Below, piece after piece: positions 1 through 6,877 of a stretch of DNA of 64,000 nucleotides. The notes beneath the pieces are model-generated. The model worked only from the letters and a program-made list of their open reading frames with translations. It did not search any database and was not told the origin of the DNA. Position numbers and translations under genes: made by a program. Source of the DNA: JAKFDI01 sp044508835 (lineage in GTDB: Bacteria > Pseudomonadota > Gammaproteobacteria > Burkholderiales > Burkholderiaceae_C); the NCBI GenBank assembly GCA_044508835.1, contig JBIQHD010000016.1:37148-101147 (forward strand). The letters run 5' to 3'. Within the stretch, counting starts at the first letter, position 1. Every line of letters starts with the position of its first letter.

Positions 1-591
1 GGTGGCCACCAAGCGGCCCTGAGCGGCGAGGTCCTTGAGGAAGGGGGCCGCTTCGCGCACGGACTTGCCGAAGAGTTCCTGTATTGCCCTGGCCTTGTTG
101 CCATCGTCGGCGAAGCGGCTGAGCGCCACAGCGGTCTGACGTAGCGCTTCGGCGGGATCAATGCGCTTCAACTCTTCGGCGTTCAGGCCGATCTGCTTCA
201 GCACCTCGTCGGCGCCGCTGCCCGGTTTGGCTGCGGCCAACACCTGGTTGAACTTGATCAGAATGCCCGACACGTCTTCGAGAGAACCACCAGCGCGGCG
301 CGCCACGTCTTCGAGTGCGGAGGCGTTTTCGACGGTGGTGCCGGCGGCATCCGCGAGGTCGTTCAGCGCATCGATACCGTTCAGCGCCTGGCGACTGAAG
401 TTGACGAGCGCGCCGATAGAGAACGCACCAGCCATCGCGGCACCGATCGGGGCGAAGACGCCCGCAATGGCGCGCGACGCGGCGGCGAACTCCTTCTCCA
501 TCTTCTTCACGCGGCGCTCGGCGCGAGCCGTGTCGGTCTCGAAAGACGACGTGCGCATCAGCAGGTCAAGGGTTACAGATTGATTTGCCAT
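1..591 (-). CDS. Phage tail tape-measure protein, N-terminal part (runs off left edge)
   Basis: My own translation of the minus strand from the ATG at 591 stays open for 197 codons to the window edge, so the gene is partial. A ribosome binding site (ggaaggtga) precedes the start. The protein begins MANQSVTLDLLMRTSSF, then has a charged helical stretch (RAERRVKKMEKEF), a hydrophobic Ala/Gly-rich segment and a helical region (ALNDLADAAGTTVENASALE). This layout is typical of tape-measure proteins, which set tail length and form a scaffold inside the phage tail tube. It lies 3 nt downstream of the gp10-like gene in the same direction. The C-terminal part and length class cannot be seen. Confidence 0.8.
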   Translation of the reverse strand, partial: MANQSVTLDLLMRTSSFETDTARAERRVKKMEKEFAAASRAIAGVFAPIGAAMAGAFSIGALVNFSRQALNGIDALNDLADAAGTTVENASALEDVARRAGGSLEDVSGILIKFNQVLAAAKPGSGADEVLKQIGLNAEELKRIDPAEALRQTAVALSRFADDGNKARAIQELFGKSVREAAPFLKDLAAQGRLVAT

Positions 592-594
592 GGT

Positions 595-1092
595 TCACCT
601 TCCGTTGTTCTTGGTGGCGAGCTTGCGCACGATGCGGTCGATGCCCTTGCGCAACTCGACCTCGACAGTGGCCGTTGCCTCCTGCGTCTTCGCGGCGACA
701 GCCGGGCGGAACCAAGGCTCCGCCGGTTGCTTGCTCCAGCCGTACTCCAACATCCATGCCGCGTCGTAAGTCGTGACGGCACGGCCACGGCGCTTGCGAC
801 CGTCCGGGTAGCGCACGGCCTTCATGAAGATTCGCACGGCCTCGCCCTTGATGCCCTGCGGCGGCTCGATGCGTGCGATGCGCAGGTTCTTGGCGCTCAG
901 GCCGGTCGAGTACCGCGGCGCATTGGCGACCGACACCTTCAGATTCGCGAGGGCCTGCTTGCGGATGACCTGCGCACCTTTGCGCAGCGCCGAGCGCACG
1001 GGGCCACCTCGCTTCGACACGATCTCAGGCGGCAGGCTGCGTAGTGTGGCCACGACGCCGTCGATGCCAGAGACTTTCAGCTCGACCTTCAT
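595..1092 (-). CDS. HK97 gp10-like phage head-tail/tail completion protein
   Basis: A 165-residue protein starting MKVELKVSGIDGVVATLRSL. It has the pattern of the HK97 gp10 family: a short beta-rich N-terminus, a helix with RSALRKGAQVIRKQA, then a basic segment (GRKRRGRAVTTYDAAWMLEYG) and the ending KPAxPWFRPA-like motif (here QPAEPWFRPAV). These proteins act at the head-tail junction or in tail completion in siphophages. The stop is 1 nt from the next start (1093 gene ends at 1093), so the genes are tightly packed in one late operon with the capsid upstream and the tape measure downstream. Family assignment is from pattern recognition. Confidence 0.78.
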   Translation of the reverse strand: MKVELKVSGIDGVVATLRSLPPEIVSKRGGPVRSALRKGAQVIRKQALANLKVSVANAPRYSTGLSAKNLRIARIEPPQGIKGEAVRIFMKAVRYPDGRKRRGRAVTTYDAAWMLEYGWSKQPAEPWFRPAVAAKTQEATATVEVELRKGIDRIVRKLATKNNGR

Positions 1093-1308
1093 TCAGTGCA
1101 CCTGGCCGTGCAGCGCGGCCAGCACCCAGGCGATGTTTTCGTCAACCAGCGTCTGCAGAACGGCTGACGCCATGAACGTCTGGTGGGCAAGGTCGGCTTC
1201 GCGCTGCGTCCACTCGCCGCGTGCCACCGCTGCCTGCAGCGCCTCTCGGTTTTGCTGGCGGAACACCTCAACGACAGCGTCGCGGTTGATCTCGAAATCT
1301 TCGTACAT
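1093..1308 (-). CDS. Small phage protein of unknown function
   Basis: A 71-residue acidic, helical protein beginning MYEDFEINRDAVVEVF. The start at 1308 is fixed by an ideal ribosome binding site (aaggag, 6 nt before the ATG). It contains a helix with QQNREALQAAVARGEWT and a hydrophobic C-terminal helix (ENIAWVLAALHGQ). It sits between the small structural gene at 1319-1621 and the gp10-like gene in the late operon, where phages usually encode small head-tail connector or tail assembly proteins. I do not recognise a family. The good RBS and tight packing support that it is a real gene. Confidence 0.65.
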   Translation of the reverse strand: MYEDFEINRDAVVEVFRQQNREALQAAVARGEWTQREADLAHQTFMASAVLQTLVDENIAWVLAALHGQVH

Positions 1309-1318
1309 GAATTGCTCC

Positions 1319-1621
1319 TTAGACCAGGCGTTCCCAGCCCGAGCCCTGACGGTTGGGCTCGGCCTTGCCGGGAGTGATGTCGCGCACGGCGGTGTGGATG
1401 GCTCCGCCAAAGCGGACGACAGTGCCCTGCGGATAGCTCAAGGCCGACTGCCAGTCGCCAGCGAAGGCCAGCGCGCCCTTGCGCGTGGCATCCAGCGCCT
1501 TCTGCATGCCCTCGATGCGTTCCTCAAGCTGCTTGATGCGCTCCTGCAGCGGTTCCACGGTCTCGTGGATCAATTCGCCCATGGCAGCACCGAACATCTC
1601 TGCGTTGAATCCGGGATTCAT
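1319..1621 (-). CDS. Phage protein with coiled coil and CBM5/12-like C-terminus
   Basis: A 100-residue protein starting MNPGFNAEMFGAAMGEL. Residues about 15-45 form a clear coiled coil (ETVEPLQERIKQLEERIE). The C-terminal half (GDWQSALSYPQGTVVRFGG ... GSGWERLV) has the W-x-Y-x-G-x-V ... W spacing of the small carbohydrate-binding modules of the CBM5/12 type that are common on phage tail and head decoration proteins. The start is chosen at 1621 because aaggaagg lies upstream. It is directly downstream of the capsid gene. A role as virion surface or attachment protein is an inference from this layout. Confidence 0.6.
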   Translation of the reverse strand: MNPGFNAEMFGAAMGELIHETVEPLQERIKQLEERIEGMQKALDATRKGALAFAGDWQSALSYPQGTVVRFGGAIHTAVRDITPGKAEPNRQGSGWERLV

Positions 1622-1641
1622 CGAACTGGTCCTTCCTTCGC

Positions 1642-2682
1642 TCACGATTGGCCGCCCGCATAGTCCACGCCGGTCAGCACGGCGACAGAGCCGGGGCGCT
1701 GATTGAGCCAGTTCACATCGGCCTCGGCGCGTAGCGCGATCGAATTGGTCTGCCACATCGACACCACCTCGGCACCGATCGGCGTGGCGCTGCTCATCGT
1801 GGGCGAGTCGTCCATGACAAGCGCCGCCACGCCGGTGCGATCGACCCGGACGCTGTCAGTCGCCACGGCAACGCCCATCGTGTCGACAACGACGATGCGG
1901 GAGCCGTTGCTCCCGTCGTCGGCAGCCGAGGAGGTGGCCACGGGCACTCCGAACAGCGTGCCGCCGTTGACGCCGAGGTCCGCCGCTGCGCCGCCGAGCA
2001 GCATGGAGATCTGCAATGCGGTGGCCGGCGGCATGATCAGCGCCGCCGTTGCAACATCGCCCGCGTAGAGGCCGAACAGCGCGGTGAGGTCGGCGCGCAG
2101 GTCGTCGGCGGTGGAGCCGACGCTCGCCACCGTCGGTGCGTCGTAGGTGATCGCTCGGGGCCGCTCACCGGCAATGCCAGCGTTCGTCGGGTCGAGCAGT
2201 GCCTCGTCGATCGCGCCGGCGACAGCCTCCTCGAGATCGCGCTCGACTCCGTCCTCCATGACGGGGTCTGCACTCATGAGCGACTCTGCCGTCATGACCG
2301 CGATCGCGGCGACGGAGAGATGCTTGATCGACGCACCGACGATCGTCGGGCGACTCAAGCGCCGGGCGCCGCCTTCAGCGGTCCAGTACCCGCGATTGCC
2401 TGCCGTGATGCTCAGCATACGGGTGTTGAACGACGCACGCCGAAAAGGCAGCTTGCCGATCACGCTGCGCTCACGAGCAGCGATCAGGAGTGCGCGCGCG
2501 AAGATGTTGTCGGCGTCAGAAGACACAGCCGAGACAGCCGTCTTCGCAATGGCCTCGGGGACGGCGTAGGGCCATCGCTGATGAGTGAACTCGCTTGCCC
2601 TGTTGGAGGCGGCGCAGCACCTGGTGATGAGCGCGCGAACGTAGTGGCGAGCGTCGACGGATTGATTGGGAGTGATGGCCAT
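1642..2682 (-). CDS. HK97-family phage major capsid protein
   Basis: A 346-residue protein starting MAITPNQSVDARHYVRAL. It shows the features of the HK97-fold capsid family: an N-terminal helical part, then RSVIGKLPFRR, the E-loop/P-domain segment with GYWTAEGGARR, a central part with DLEEAVAGAIDEALLDPT, and the final WLNQRPGSVAVLTGVDY, which resembles the common C-terminus of these proteins. It has no recognisable separate scaffold or protease gene beside it. The upstream in-frame extension to 2886 is rejected because it is repetitive and has no ribosome binding site. The gene is preceded by an HTH regulator gene rather than by portal or protease genes, which is unusual. Confidence 0.82.
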   Translation of the reverse strand: MAITPNQSVDARHYVRALITRCCAASNRASEFTHQRWPYAVPEAIAKTAVSAVSSDADNIFARALLIAARERSVIGKLPFRRASFNTRMLSITAGNRGYWTAEGGARRLSRPTIVGASIKHLSVAAIAVMTAESLMSADPVMEDGVERDLEEAVAGAIDEALLDPTNAGIAGERPRAITYDAPTVASVGSTADDLRADLTALFGLYAGDVATAALIMPPATALQISMLLGGAAADLGVNGGTLFGVPVATSSAADDGSNGSRIVVVDTMGVAVATDSVRVDRTGVAALVMDDSPTMSSATPIGAEVVSMWQTNSIALRAEADVNWLNQRPGSVAVLTGVDYAGGQS

Positions 2683-2693
2683 GATGAGGTGAT

Positions 2694-2735
2694 GCGATTG
2701 ATGAAGGTGGATGAGCGATTGATGAAGATGGATGA
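2694..2735. repeat. 21-nt tandem direct repeat upstream of capsid gene
   Basis: Two adjacent 21-nt copies (2694-2714 and 2715-2735) differ at one base. They are purine-rich on the plus strand and lie in the short gap between the HTH gene and the capsid start, where the late promoter or leader would be. A regulatory role is possible but not shown. Confidence 0.6.
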
Positions 2736-2824
2736 AGGTGATGAGACGGATAGGTGGACGGTGAGAAATTGGACCGTGTGTGCCAACAAATTGCACGTCG
2801 GTCCTTGGCGCTCTTTGGCGGTTT

Positions 2825-3115
2825 TCAGCACTCGCCTTCGACGAGAAGGGCGGCCACGTCTGCGATCGCGTACCGGATGCCGCCACCGACGCGGGTGAAC
2901 CGAAGGCGCTGGTCGATGGCTCGCCAGTGACGCAAAGTGTTTGGCGACAGGCCCAACATGGCAGCGGCCACGGCCTCGGTCATTCCAGATGGGCTGATCC
3001 AGTGGCCGCGGGCGGTGGCCCATGCACGCAGCTCGGCCTCCTTCTCCGCGATCCGGTCGGACTTCGACACCAGCGCCTGACGGCAGCAGGGGCAGAAACT
3101 CAGTTCAGTGGTCAT
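2825..3115 (-). CDS. Small zinc-ribbon/helix-turn-helix DNA-binding protein
   Basis: A 96-residue protein starting MTTELSFCPCCRQALVSK. The N-terminal CPCC may be half of a metal knuckle. The second half is a MerR/excisionase-type winged helix: AAAMLGLSPNTLRHWR is the recognition helix-turn-helix and RFTRVGGGIRYAIADVAALL is the wing seen in the HTH_17/AlpA class. This implies a transcription regulator or excisionase. The start at 3115 is preferred over the one at 3139, which adds eight residues without a better ribosome site. It sits between the replication genes and the capsid gene, so it may control the late genes. Confidence 0.65.
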   Translation of the reverse strand: MTTELSFCPCCRQALVSKSDRIAEKEAELRAWATARGHWISPSGMTEAVAAAMLGLSPNTLRHWRAIDQRLRFTRVGGGIRYAIADVAALLVEGEC

Positions 3116-3299
3116 GTCGTGGTCGGCGATCGCAGGCAAAAACTATGGATTTCTGAAGTGCACGCGCAAAAAAAGACTTTGGCGGCCGGTCAAGGCTGGC
3201 ATCGTTCAACAATGCCGACCCTCCGCCCCCATTGGTTCGGCCGGGCGGCTGCCGTGCCTTCCAACGCGACCACAGGAAAAAGAGCGCGGTCAGGGTCAT
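3105..3299 (-). CDS. Possible small protein coupled to the DUF3987 gene
   Basis: A 64-codon frame whose ATG overlaps the stop of the upstream DUF3987 gene as ATGA, the usual arrangement for translational coupling. It starts MTLTALFFLWSRWKARQPPG, with one short hydrophobic segment followed by basic and glycine-rich sequence. It overlaps the next gene by 11 nt. No family is recognised. Coupling favours a real gene; the low-complexity tail leaves doubt. Confidence 0.4.
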   Translation of the reverse strand: MTLTALFFLWSRWKARQPPGRTNGGGGSALLNDASLDRPPKSFFARALQKSIVFACDRRPRHDH

Positions 3300-4891
3300 G
3301 GCCGCGCCTCCGCCTGAATCTCCTCTGCAGCCTGCGAACTGAGCGAACCGTGCGAAGCGTCAGCATTGGCGCGGGTTTGCGGACGATTCGAGAGCTCGCT
3401 AACCGTGCGAACCGTGCTAACTGAGGTGCCCGAGAGTTCGCACAGTTCGCTGGTTTCGCAAACCTCGGAATCAGTCTGCAGCCCGCATGAATGCTCACTG
3501 TTCGCAGAATTCGCAGAGTTCGCAGCCAATGTGTAGAACTTGGTCGGCGATCCCGGGCTCGACTTCGGGCGGGGCACCGTCTCGATGACGATGCGCGGCG
3601 GTGTGGCCGACAGCAGCTCGTCGAGTGCGGCGTCGATGCGGTCTTTCGACGCATGCCCCTGGAAGCAATCGACCGTGATCTGCTTGCGCGTGGCCTTCGC
3701 CCTCGTGCGCAGAAACTCGACGATCTTCTCTGCCGTCGCATTCGTCTCTGCCGTACCGGCCTCGTCCACTGAGGTGCTGAAGATGAACCGCACGGACTCG
3801 CGCCAGTAGCGCACCCAGGCGAGCGCGGCTTCGAGGTGGTGAACGTCGACTTCCCGGCTCAGATCGGCGAGGGCGAACAGCATCGCCAGGCGCAGCACCA
3901 CGGGAGCACGTCGCTCCAACAATGCGCCGATCAATTCGCCATCGCTCTGATCGTTGAGTTCGCTGGAGTACAGCCGGGCATAGAGAGCCTTTGCCGCGCT
4001 CGTCAGCTCGACGCGATGCACGTCCCGGTCAACATGGCGAAGCCCACCGCTGAACTCGACCACTTCCAGCGTGCGGCGGGCCAGTTCATCGACGACATGC
4101 TGCGGCGTGGCCCGCGGGAAGGGCAGAATCTTGGTGCGCTCTGCCCACAGGATGACGAAGCGGTTTGCAAACCCGTTCGTCAGTTCCCGCGATGCCATCA
4201 GCGCGCGCAGTTCCGCCGGAGTGATGGCGCCCATCAGGCCGATGTGCGGATTGCTGGCCCAGACGCGATTGGTCTTCGTCGCCGGCTTGATGCTCACGCC
4301 GTCCCACGCATCGCGCAGCGCAGATGACAGCGTGTTGCCGTCGCGTTTGCCTTGCGCGAGGACGTTCGCGAACTCCGACTCGAAGACGCACAACCGCTTG
4401 TCCGTGATTGGCGGGACTTCCTCTTTGCCCTGCGTCCAGCCGTCGTGAATCATCAGCGCCAGTCCCTCGCGAGTGGAAAGCCCGCCGCGATGAACCTGCG
4501 GCGCGGCGAACTCATCGAGCGCGCGAAGCGCCTTGTCGATGCGATGCACGAGGCTTGCGGCATCACCCTTGCGGCCGCGGCCTGAGCGGCCAACGTGAAG
4601 CCCGAAGGTGCGCGGGTGGTGCCACGTGTTGCCCACCGGGGTGAACGACGCACGCCCCATCGCGGCGCTCAGGTAGACGATGAAGTTCAAGCCGATGGCG
4701 TAGGGGTTGGCTTCCGTGCTGTCGCTGCCTGCGCGCGCCACGTCGCCGACAAGCCCATACAGGCAGGCGGGATCGGGGCGCGGTGCGTTGCGGTGCGTGT
4801 CCGGAGCGTCGTGCTGTTCCTCGTCGCCGGGCCGGTGCGGGGCCGAGTTCTTCAGTGCGTCGGTGACGGTCTTGCCGAAAGTCGCGCTCAT
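3296..4891 (-). CDS. DUF3987 phage/plasmid replication protein
   Basis: A 531-residue protein. After a charged N-terminal tail, residues about 40-420 match the DUF3987 pattern: NPYAIGLNFIVYLSAAMG, GLHVGRSGRGRKGDAAS (the P-loop-like region), HDGWTQGKEE, FESEFANVLAQ (Walker B position), HIGLMGAITPAELRAL and ANRFVILWAER. The family is found in mobile elements next to primases and is thought to act as a helicase or loader. The last 110 residues are a low-complexity Ser/Glu/Thr tail whose DNA carries 9-nt iterated repeats (see 3333-3525). Its stop overlaps a small frame, and its start overlaps the stop of the Toprim gene (ATGA), so the three are translationally coupled. Confidence 0.82.
   Translation of the reverse strand: MSATFGKTVTDALKNSAPHRPGDEEQHDAPDTHRNAPRPDPACLYGLVGDVARAGSDSTEANPYAIGLNFIVYLSAAMGRASFTPVGNTWHHPRTFGLHVGRSGRGRKGDAASLVHRIDKALRALDEFAAPQVHRGGLSTREGLALMIHDGWTQGKEEVPPITDKRLCVFESEFANVLAQGKRDGNTLSSALRDAWDGVSIKPATKTNRVWASNPHIGLMGAITPAELRALMASRELTNGFANRFVILWAERTKILPFPRATPQHVVDELARRTLEVVEFSGGLRHVDRDVHRVELTSAAKALYARLYSSELNDQSDGELIGALLERRAPVVLRLAMLFALADLSREVDVHHLEAALAWVRYWRESVRFIFSTSVDEAGTAETNATAEKIVEFLRTRAKATRKQITVDCFQGHASKDRIDAALDELLSATPPRIVIETVPRPKSSPGSPTKFYTLAANSANSANSEHSCGLQTDSEVCETSELCELSGTSVSTVRTVSELSNRPQTRANADASHGSLSSQAAEEIQAEARP
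3333..3525. repeat. Iteron-like cluster of TGCGAA/TTCGCA repeats, partly with 9-nt period
   Basis: On the plus strand tgcgaac or close forms occur at 3333, 3351 and 3406, and the inverse gttcgca forms at 3436, 3445, 3454, 3500, 3509 and 3518. The last six fall in two runs with an exact 9-nt period. They encode the low-complexity tail (NSANSA and similar) of the DUF3987 protein. Dense short iterated motifs inside a replication gene resemble iterons of replication origins, but they could also be simple codon-triplet slippage. Confidence 0.5.
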
Positions 4892-5718
4892 GCTGCAGCC
4901 CTCGCGTCGTTCCAGTCGGTGCGCTCGACTTCGGGGGCGATCACACGCACGTCAACGCCAGCGGCGGCCCAGCGGTCGGCGCAGGCGGTGGCAGCCCTGA
5001 TGCCGGCCGGGTCGTGGTCGGCGCCGATCACAAGCGTCTCGATGCCGGGCAGCACCGGGAACGCGGCCAGGTTGCCGGCGTCGATGCACGCCCATGCCGG
5101 CGTGAAGGCGTGGGCAAGGCTCAAAGCGGTCTCGATGCCCTCGGCGATGGCAAGGCCCGTGGTGACCGCCTCGTCAGACCACAGGCGAATGACGCCGCCG
5201 GCCTTGCGATGGCCGCCCAGCAGCATGCGCGGCAGGTCGCAGCCGGCCTTCGTCCCGTCTGCATTCACCCACGTGCGATGCAGCGTGAGCGGCTGGCGTG
5301 TCTCGGCATCCGTCACCAGCGCCACCAGCGCCGGCCCGGTGTAGCCGCTGGGGTGGCGCAGCGCCGGGAGAAAGCGCAAGTCCCCATCGGCCGGCGGCGC
5401 CGAACAGCCGCGCGCCAGCAGGTACTGCTCGCCGATGGTGCCGCGCAGGCCCGTGCAGGCGTTGAACAGGTCGCGGCCGTGGTCGCTCAGGGTTTCGCGC
5501 TTGAGAGGCGCCACGGGCCGGGGAACGGCCCTGCCGGGGTGGTAACGGTTACCACGCTCAGGCCGGTACGCCTCGACGTACTCGCAGCGGAAGCAGTGCC
5601 CCACGGCAGCGCCGGTGTACTCGACCGTCACACCGAAGGTGCGGTCCTTCGGGCCGCGGCCGCAGTCGGGGCAGGTCAGCCGATGTTCGCCCGGCTCCAG
5701 CGATTGCAGCGTGCTCAT
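4888..5718 (-). CDS. Zinc-ribbon Toprim primase-like protein
   Basis: A 276-residue protein. The N-terminal zinc ribbon has CPDC (residues 16-19) and CFRC (42-45), as in phage primases that recognise single-stranded DNA. The C-terminal half carries a Toprim_3-type fold: AIAEGIETALSL holds the catalytic Glu, and TLVIGADHDPAG the D-x-D metal-binding motif. It lacks a full helicase domain; the adjacent DUF3987 protein probably supplies that role. The start overlaps the stop of the upstream 93-residue gene by ATGA. Together the two genes form the island's replication module. Confidence 0.8.
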   Translation of the reverse strand: MSTLQSLEPGEHRLTCPDCGRGPKDRTFGVTVEYTGAAVGHCFRCEYVEAYRPERGNRYHPGRAVPRPVAPLKRETLSDHGRDLFNACTGLRGTIGEQYLLARGCSAPPADGDLRFLPALRHPSGYTGPALVALVTDAETRQPLTLHRTWVNADGTKAGCDLPRMLLGGHRKAGGVIRLWSDEAVTTGLAIAEGIETALSLAHAFTPAWACIDAGNLAAFPVLPGIETLVIGADHDPAGIRAATACADRWAAAGVDVRVIAPEVERTDWNDARAAA

Positions 5719-5996
5719 GCCGGACCCACCATGCGGTCGAGAAGCGCAGCGACGGAGCGCAGGTCAGGGCACGTCTTGGCCATGCCCCAGCGGGTGAGCA
5801 GCAGATCGCCGTCAGCCAGGCGGTAAAGGCCGTAGCCACCCAGCGCGGCGCGAGCGGCCAGGTTGGTGAAGGCCTTGTCGTCGTCCCGGTTGCCATTAGC
5901 GTGGCTGGGCGCCACAATGGCGGCGTCTGTAGTGCTTTGCCCCAGCGCCCGATCGGCTGCCACCGAGTCGGGCGTTTCCATGTTCGGGGCGCTCAC
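5715..5996 (-). CDS. Hypothetical island protein
   Basis: A 93-residue protein starting MSAPNMETPDSVAADRA. The first 40 residues are polar and probably disordered; the rest is compact (LAARAALGGYGLYRLADGDL, then LLTRWGMAKTCPDLRSVAALL), a pattern often seen in small phage proteins encoded beside AlpA and primase genes. It is coupled at both ends: its start overlaps the alpA stop and its stop overlaps the primase start. No function can be named. Confidence 0.65.
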   Translation of the reverse strand: MSAPNMETPDSVAADRALGQSTTDAAIVAPSHANGNRDDDKAFTNLAARAALGGYGLYRLADGDLLLTRWGMAKTCPDLRSVAALLDRMVGPA

Positions 5997-6223
5997 TGCG
6001 CCGCCCCCCGCTTCGCGGCCAGATAGGCCAAAACATCAGCCGCGCGCCACCGGCTGCAGCGCGGGCCGTCGCGCTCAGGAGCCGGGAACGTACCCGCCTT
6101 GATCTCGGCGTAAATCTTCGTGCGGCCCTTGCCGGTGAGGGCAGAAACCTGCGGCAGCTTGAGGCGCTGCTCGGGGTGCAACGACTCCGGGAGTGCCAAA
6201 GTCGCAGACGATTGAGCTTGCAT
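5993..6223 (-). CDS. AlpA-family transcriptional regulator
   Basis: A 76-residue protein with the AlpA/HTH_17 pattern: LKLPQVSALTGKGRTKIYAEI (helix-turn-helix), then KAGTFPAP and SRWRAADVLAYL. AlpA proteins of P4-like elements activate integrase or excision functions and early genes. Here it is the first gene of the replication block (alpA, 93-aa gene, primase, DUF3987), each overlapping the next by about 4 nt. An inverted repeat lies 23 nt upstream of the start and may be its own operator. Confidence 0.82.
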   Translation of the reverse strand: MQAQSSATLALPESLHPEQRLKLPQVSALTGKGRTKIYAEIKAGTFPAPERDGPRCSRWRAADVLAYLAAKRGAAQ

Positions 6224-6245
6224 TGTGCGAACCCTTGTCTAACCC

Positions 6246-6264
6246 GGGGCACCCCTTGTGCCCC
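6246..6264. promoter_or_regulatory. Inverted repeat upstream of alpA, possible operator
   Basis: Perfect 7-bp arms, ggggcac (6246-6252) and gtgcccc (6258-6264), with a 5-nt loop lie in the 63-nt gap between the 196-aa gene and alpA. The position just upstream of a regulator's start suggests an operator, but no promoter boxes are clear. Confidence 0.35.
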
Positions 6265-6286
6265 GTATGGGTCCGCAGTTTTCCGG

Positions 6287-6877
6287 CTAGCGTCGGTTGC
6301 GTCTCCCCGCGAGTTTTCCAAACTTCGCGGGGACTTCGGGCCACCCGTGGCGCTTTCGAATGGCGCCCGGTCTTTCGGACATGCCGAGCTTTACGGCCTC
6401 GGCGAACAGCTCCTGAACCCGCGTGCGGCCTTCGCTGATCCGGCGGCCGAACTCGTCCCAGTGCGGATCAAGTGGCTCGTCGGGATGCTGCCGCACGAAC
6501 TCGTTTACCAATCTCACAATCTTGATTCGGCCCAGTCGGCGCCGCCGTATCGCACTGAGTTGGGCGCCTTTCGGATGCGGGCGGCCGAATGCTTCGGGTG
6601 CATCCCACGAGCCAACTTTCAACTGCTGAACGGGAAGATACCGGCGGAGAAATGCCTTTGCGAGCCATTCCGGCATCACCAAGCCATGAAGTCCGCAAGA
6701 TGCGACCTGCTGTAGTACGTCGAAGCCGTCACCTTTCTCTACCCGGTCTCGGCGATTCATGATGTCCTGCGCAGCGGACCATTGGAAAATCGGTCCCGTG
6801 GGACCGCTGTCCTGCGAGTGCTGCTGCGCTGCAATGGCTTCATCAGCGGTTGCGGTCCAAGGATTGAAGTTGCTCAT
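6287..6877 (-). CDS. Hypothetical island protein beside integrase
   Basis: A 196-residue protein starting MSNFNPWTATADEAIAA. It has no transmembrane segment. A central part (GLHGLVMPEWLAKAFLRRY) and a basic helix (AIRRRRLGRIKIVRLVNEF) are followed by a helical end with RVQELFAEAVKLG. This architecture is familiar from small proteins encoded next to tyrosine integrases in proteobacterial islands, but I cannot name a function. The start at 6877 overlaps the integrase stop as ATGA, so the two are co-translated; the longer upstream start at 6958 would overlap the integrase gene and is rejected. Confidence 0.65.
   Translation of the reverse strand: MSNFNPWTATADEAIAAQQHSQDSGPTGPIFQWSAAQDIMNRRDRVEKGDGFDVLQQVASCGLHGLVMPEWLAKAFLRRYLPVQQLKVGSWDAPEAFGRPHPKGAQLSAIRRRRLGRIKIVRLVNEFVRQHPDEPLDPHWDEFGRRISEGRTRVQELFAEAVKLGMSERPGAIRKRHGWPEVPAKFGKLAGRRNRR

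Noticed and set aside
161..583. Plus-strand 140-codon frame at the left end
   Set aside because: It is the antisense of the tape-measure gene, which shows the correct protein pattern on the minus strand.
2683..2886. N-terminal extension of the capsid gene to 2886
   Set aside because: The extra residues are repetitive (HLHQS) because of the 21-nt tandem repeat, and overlap the start of the HTH region without a ribosome site.
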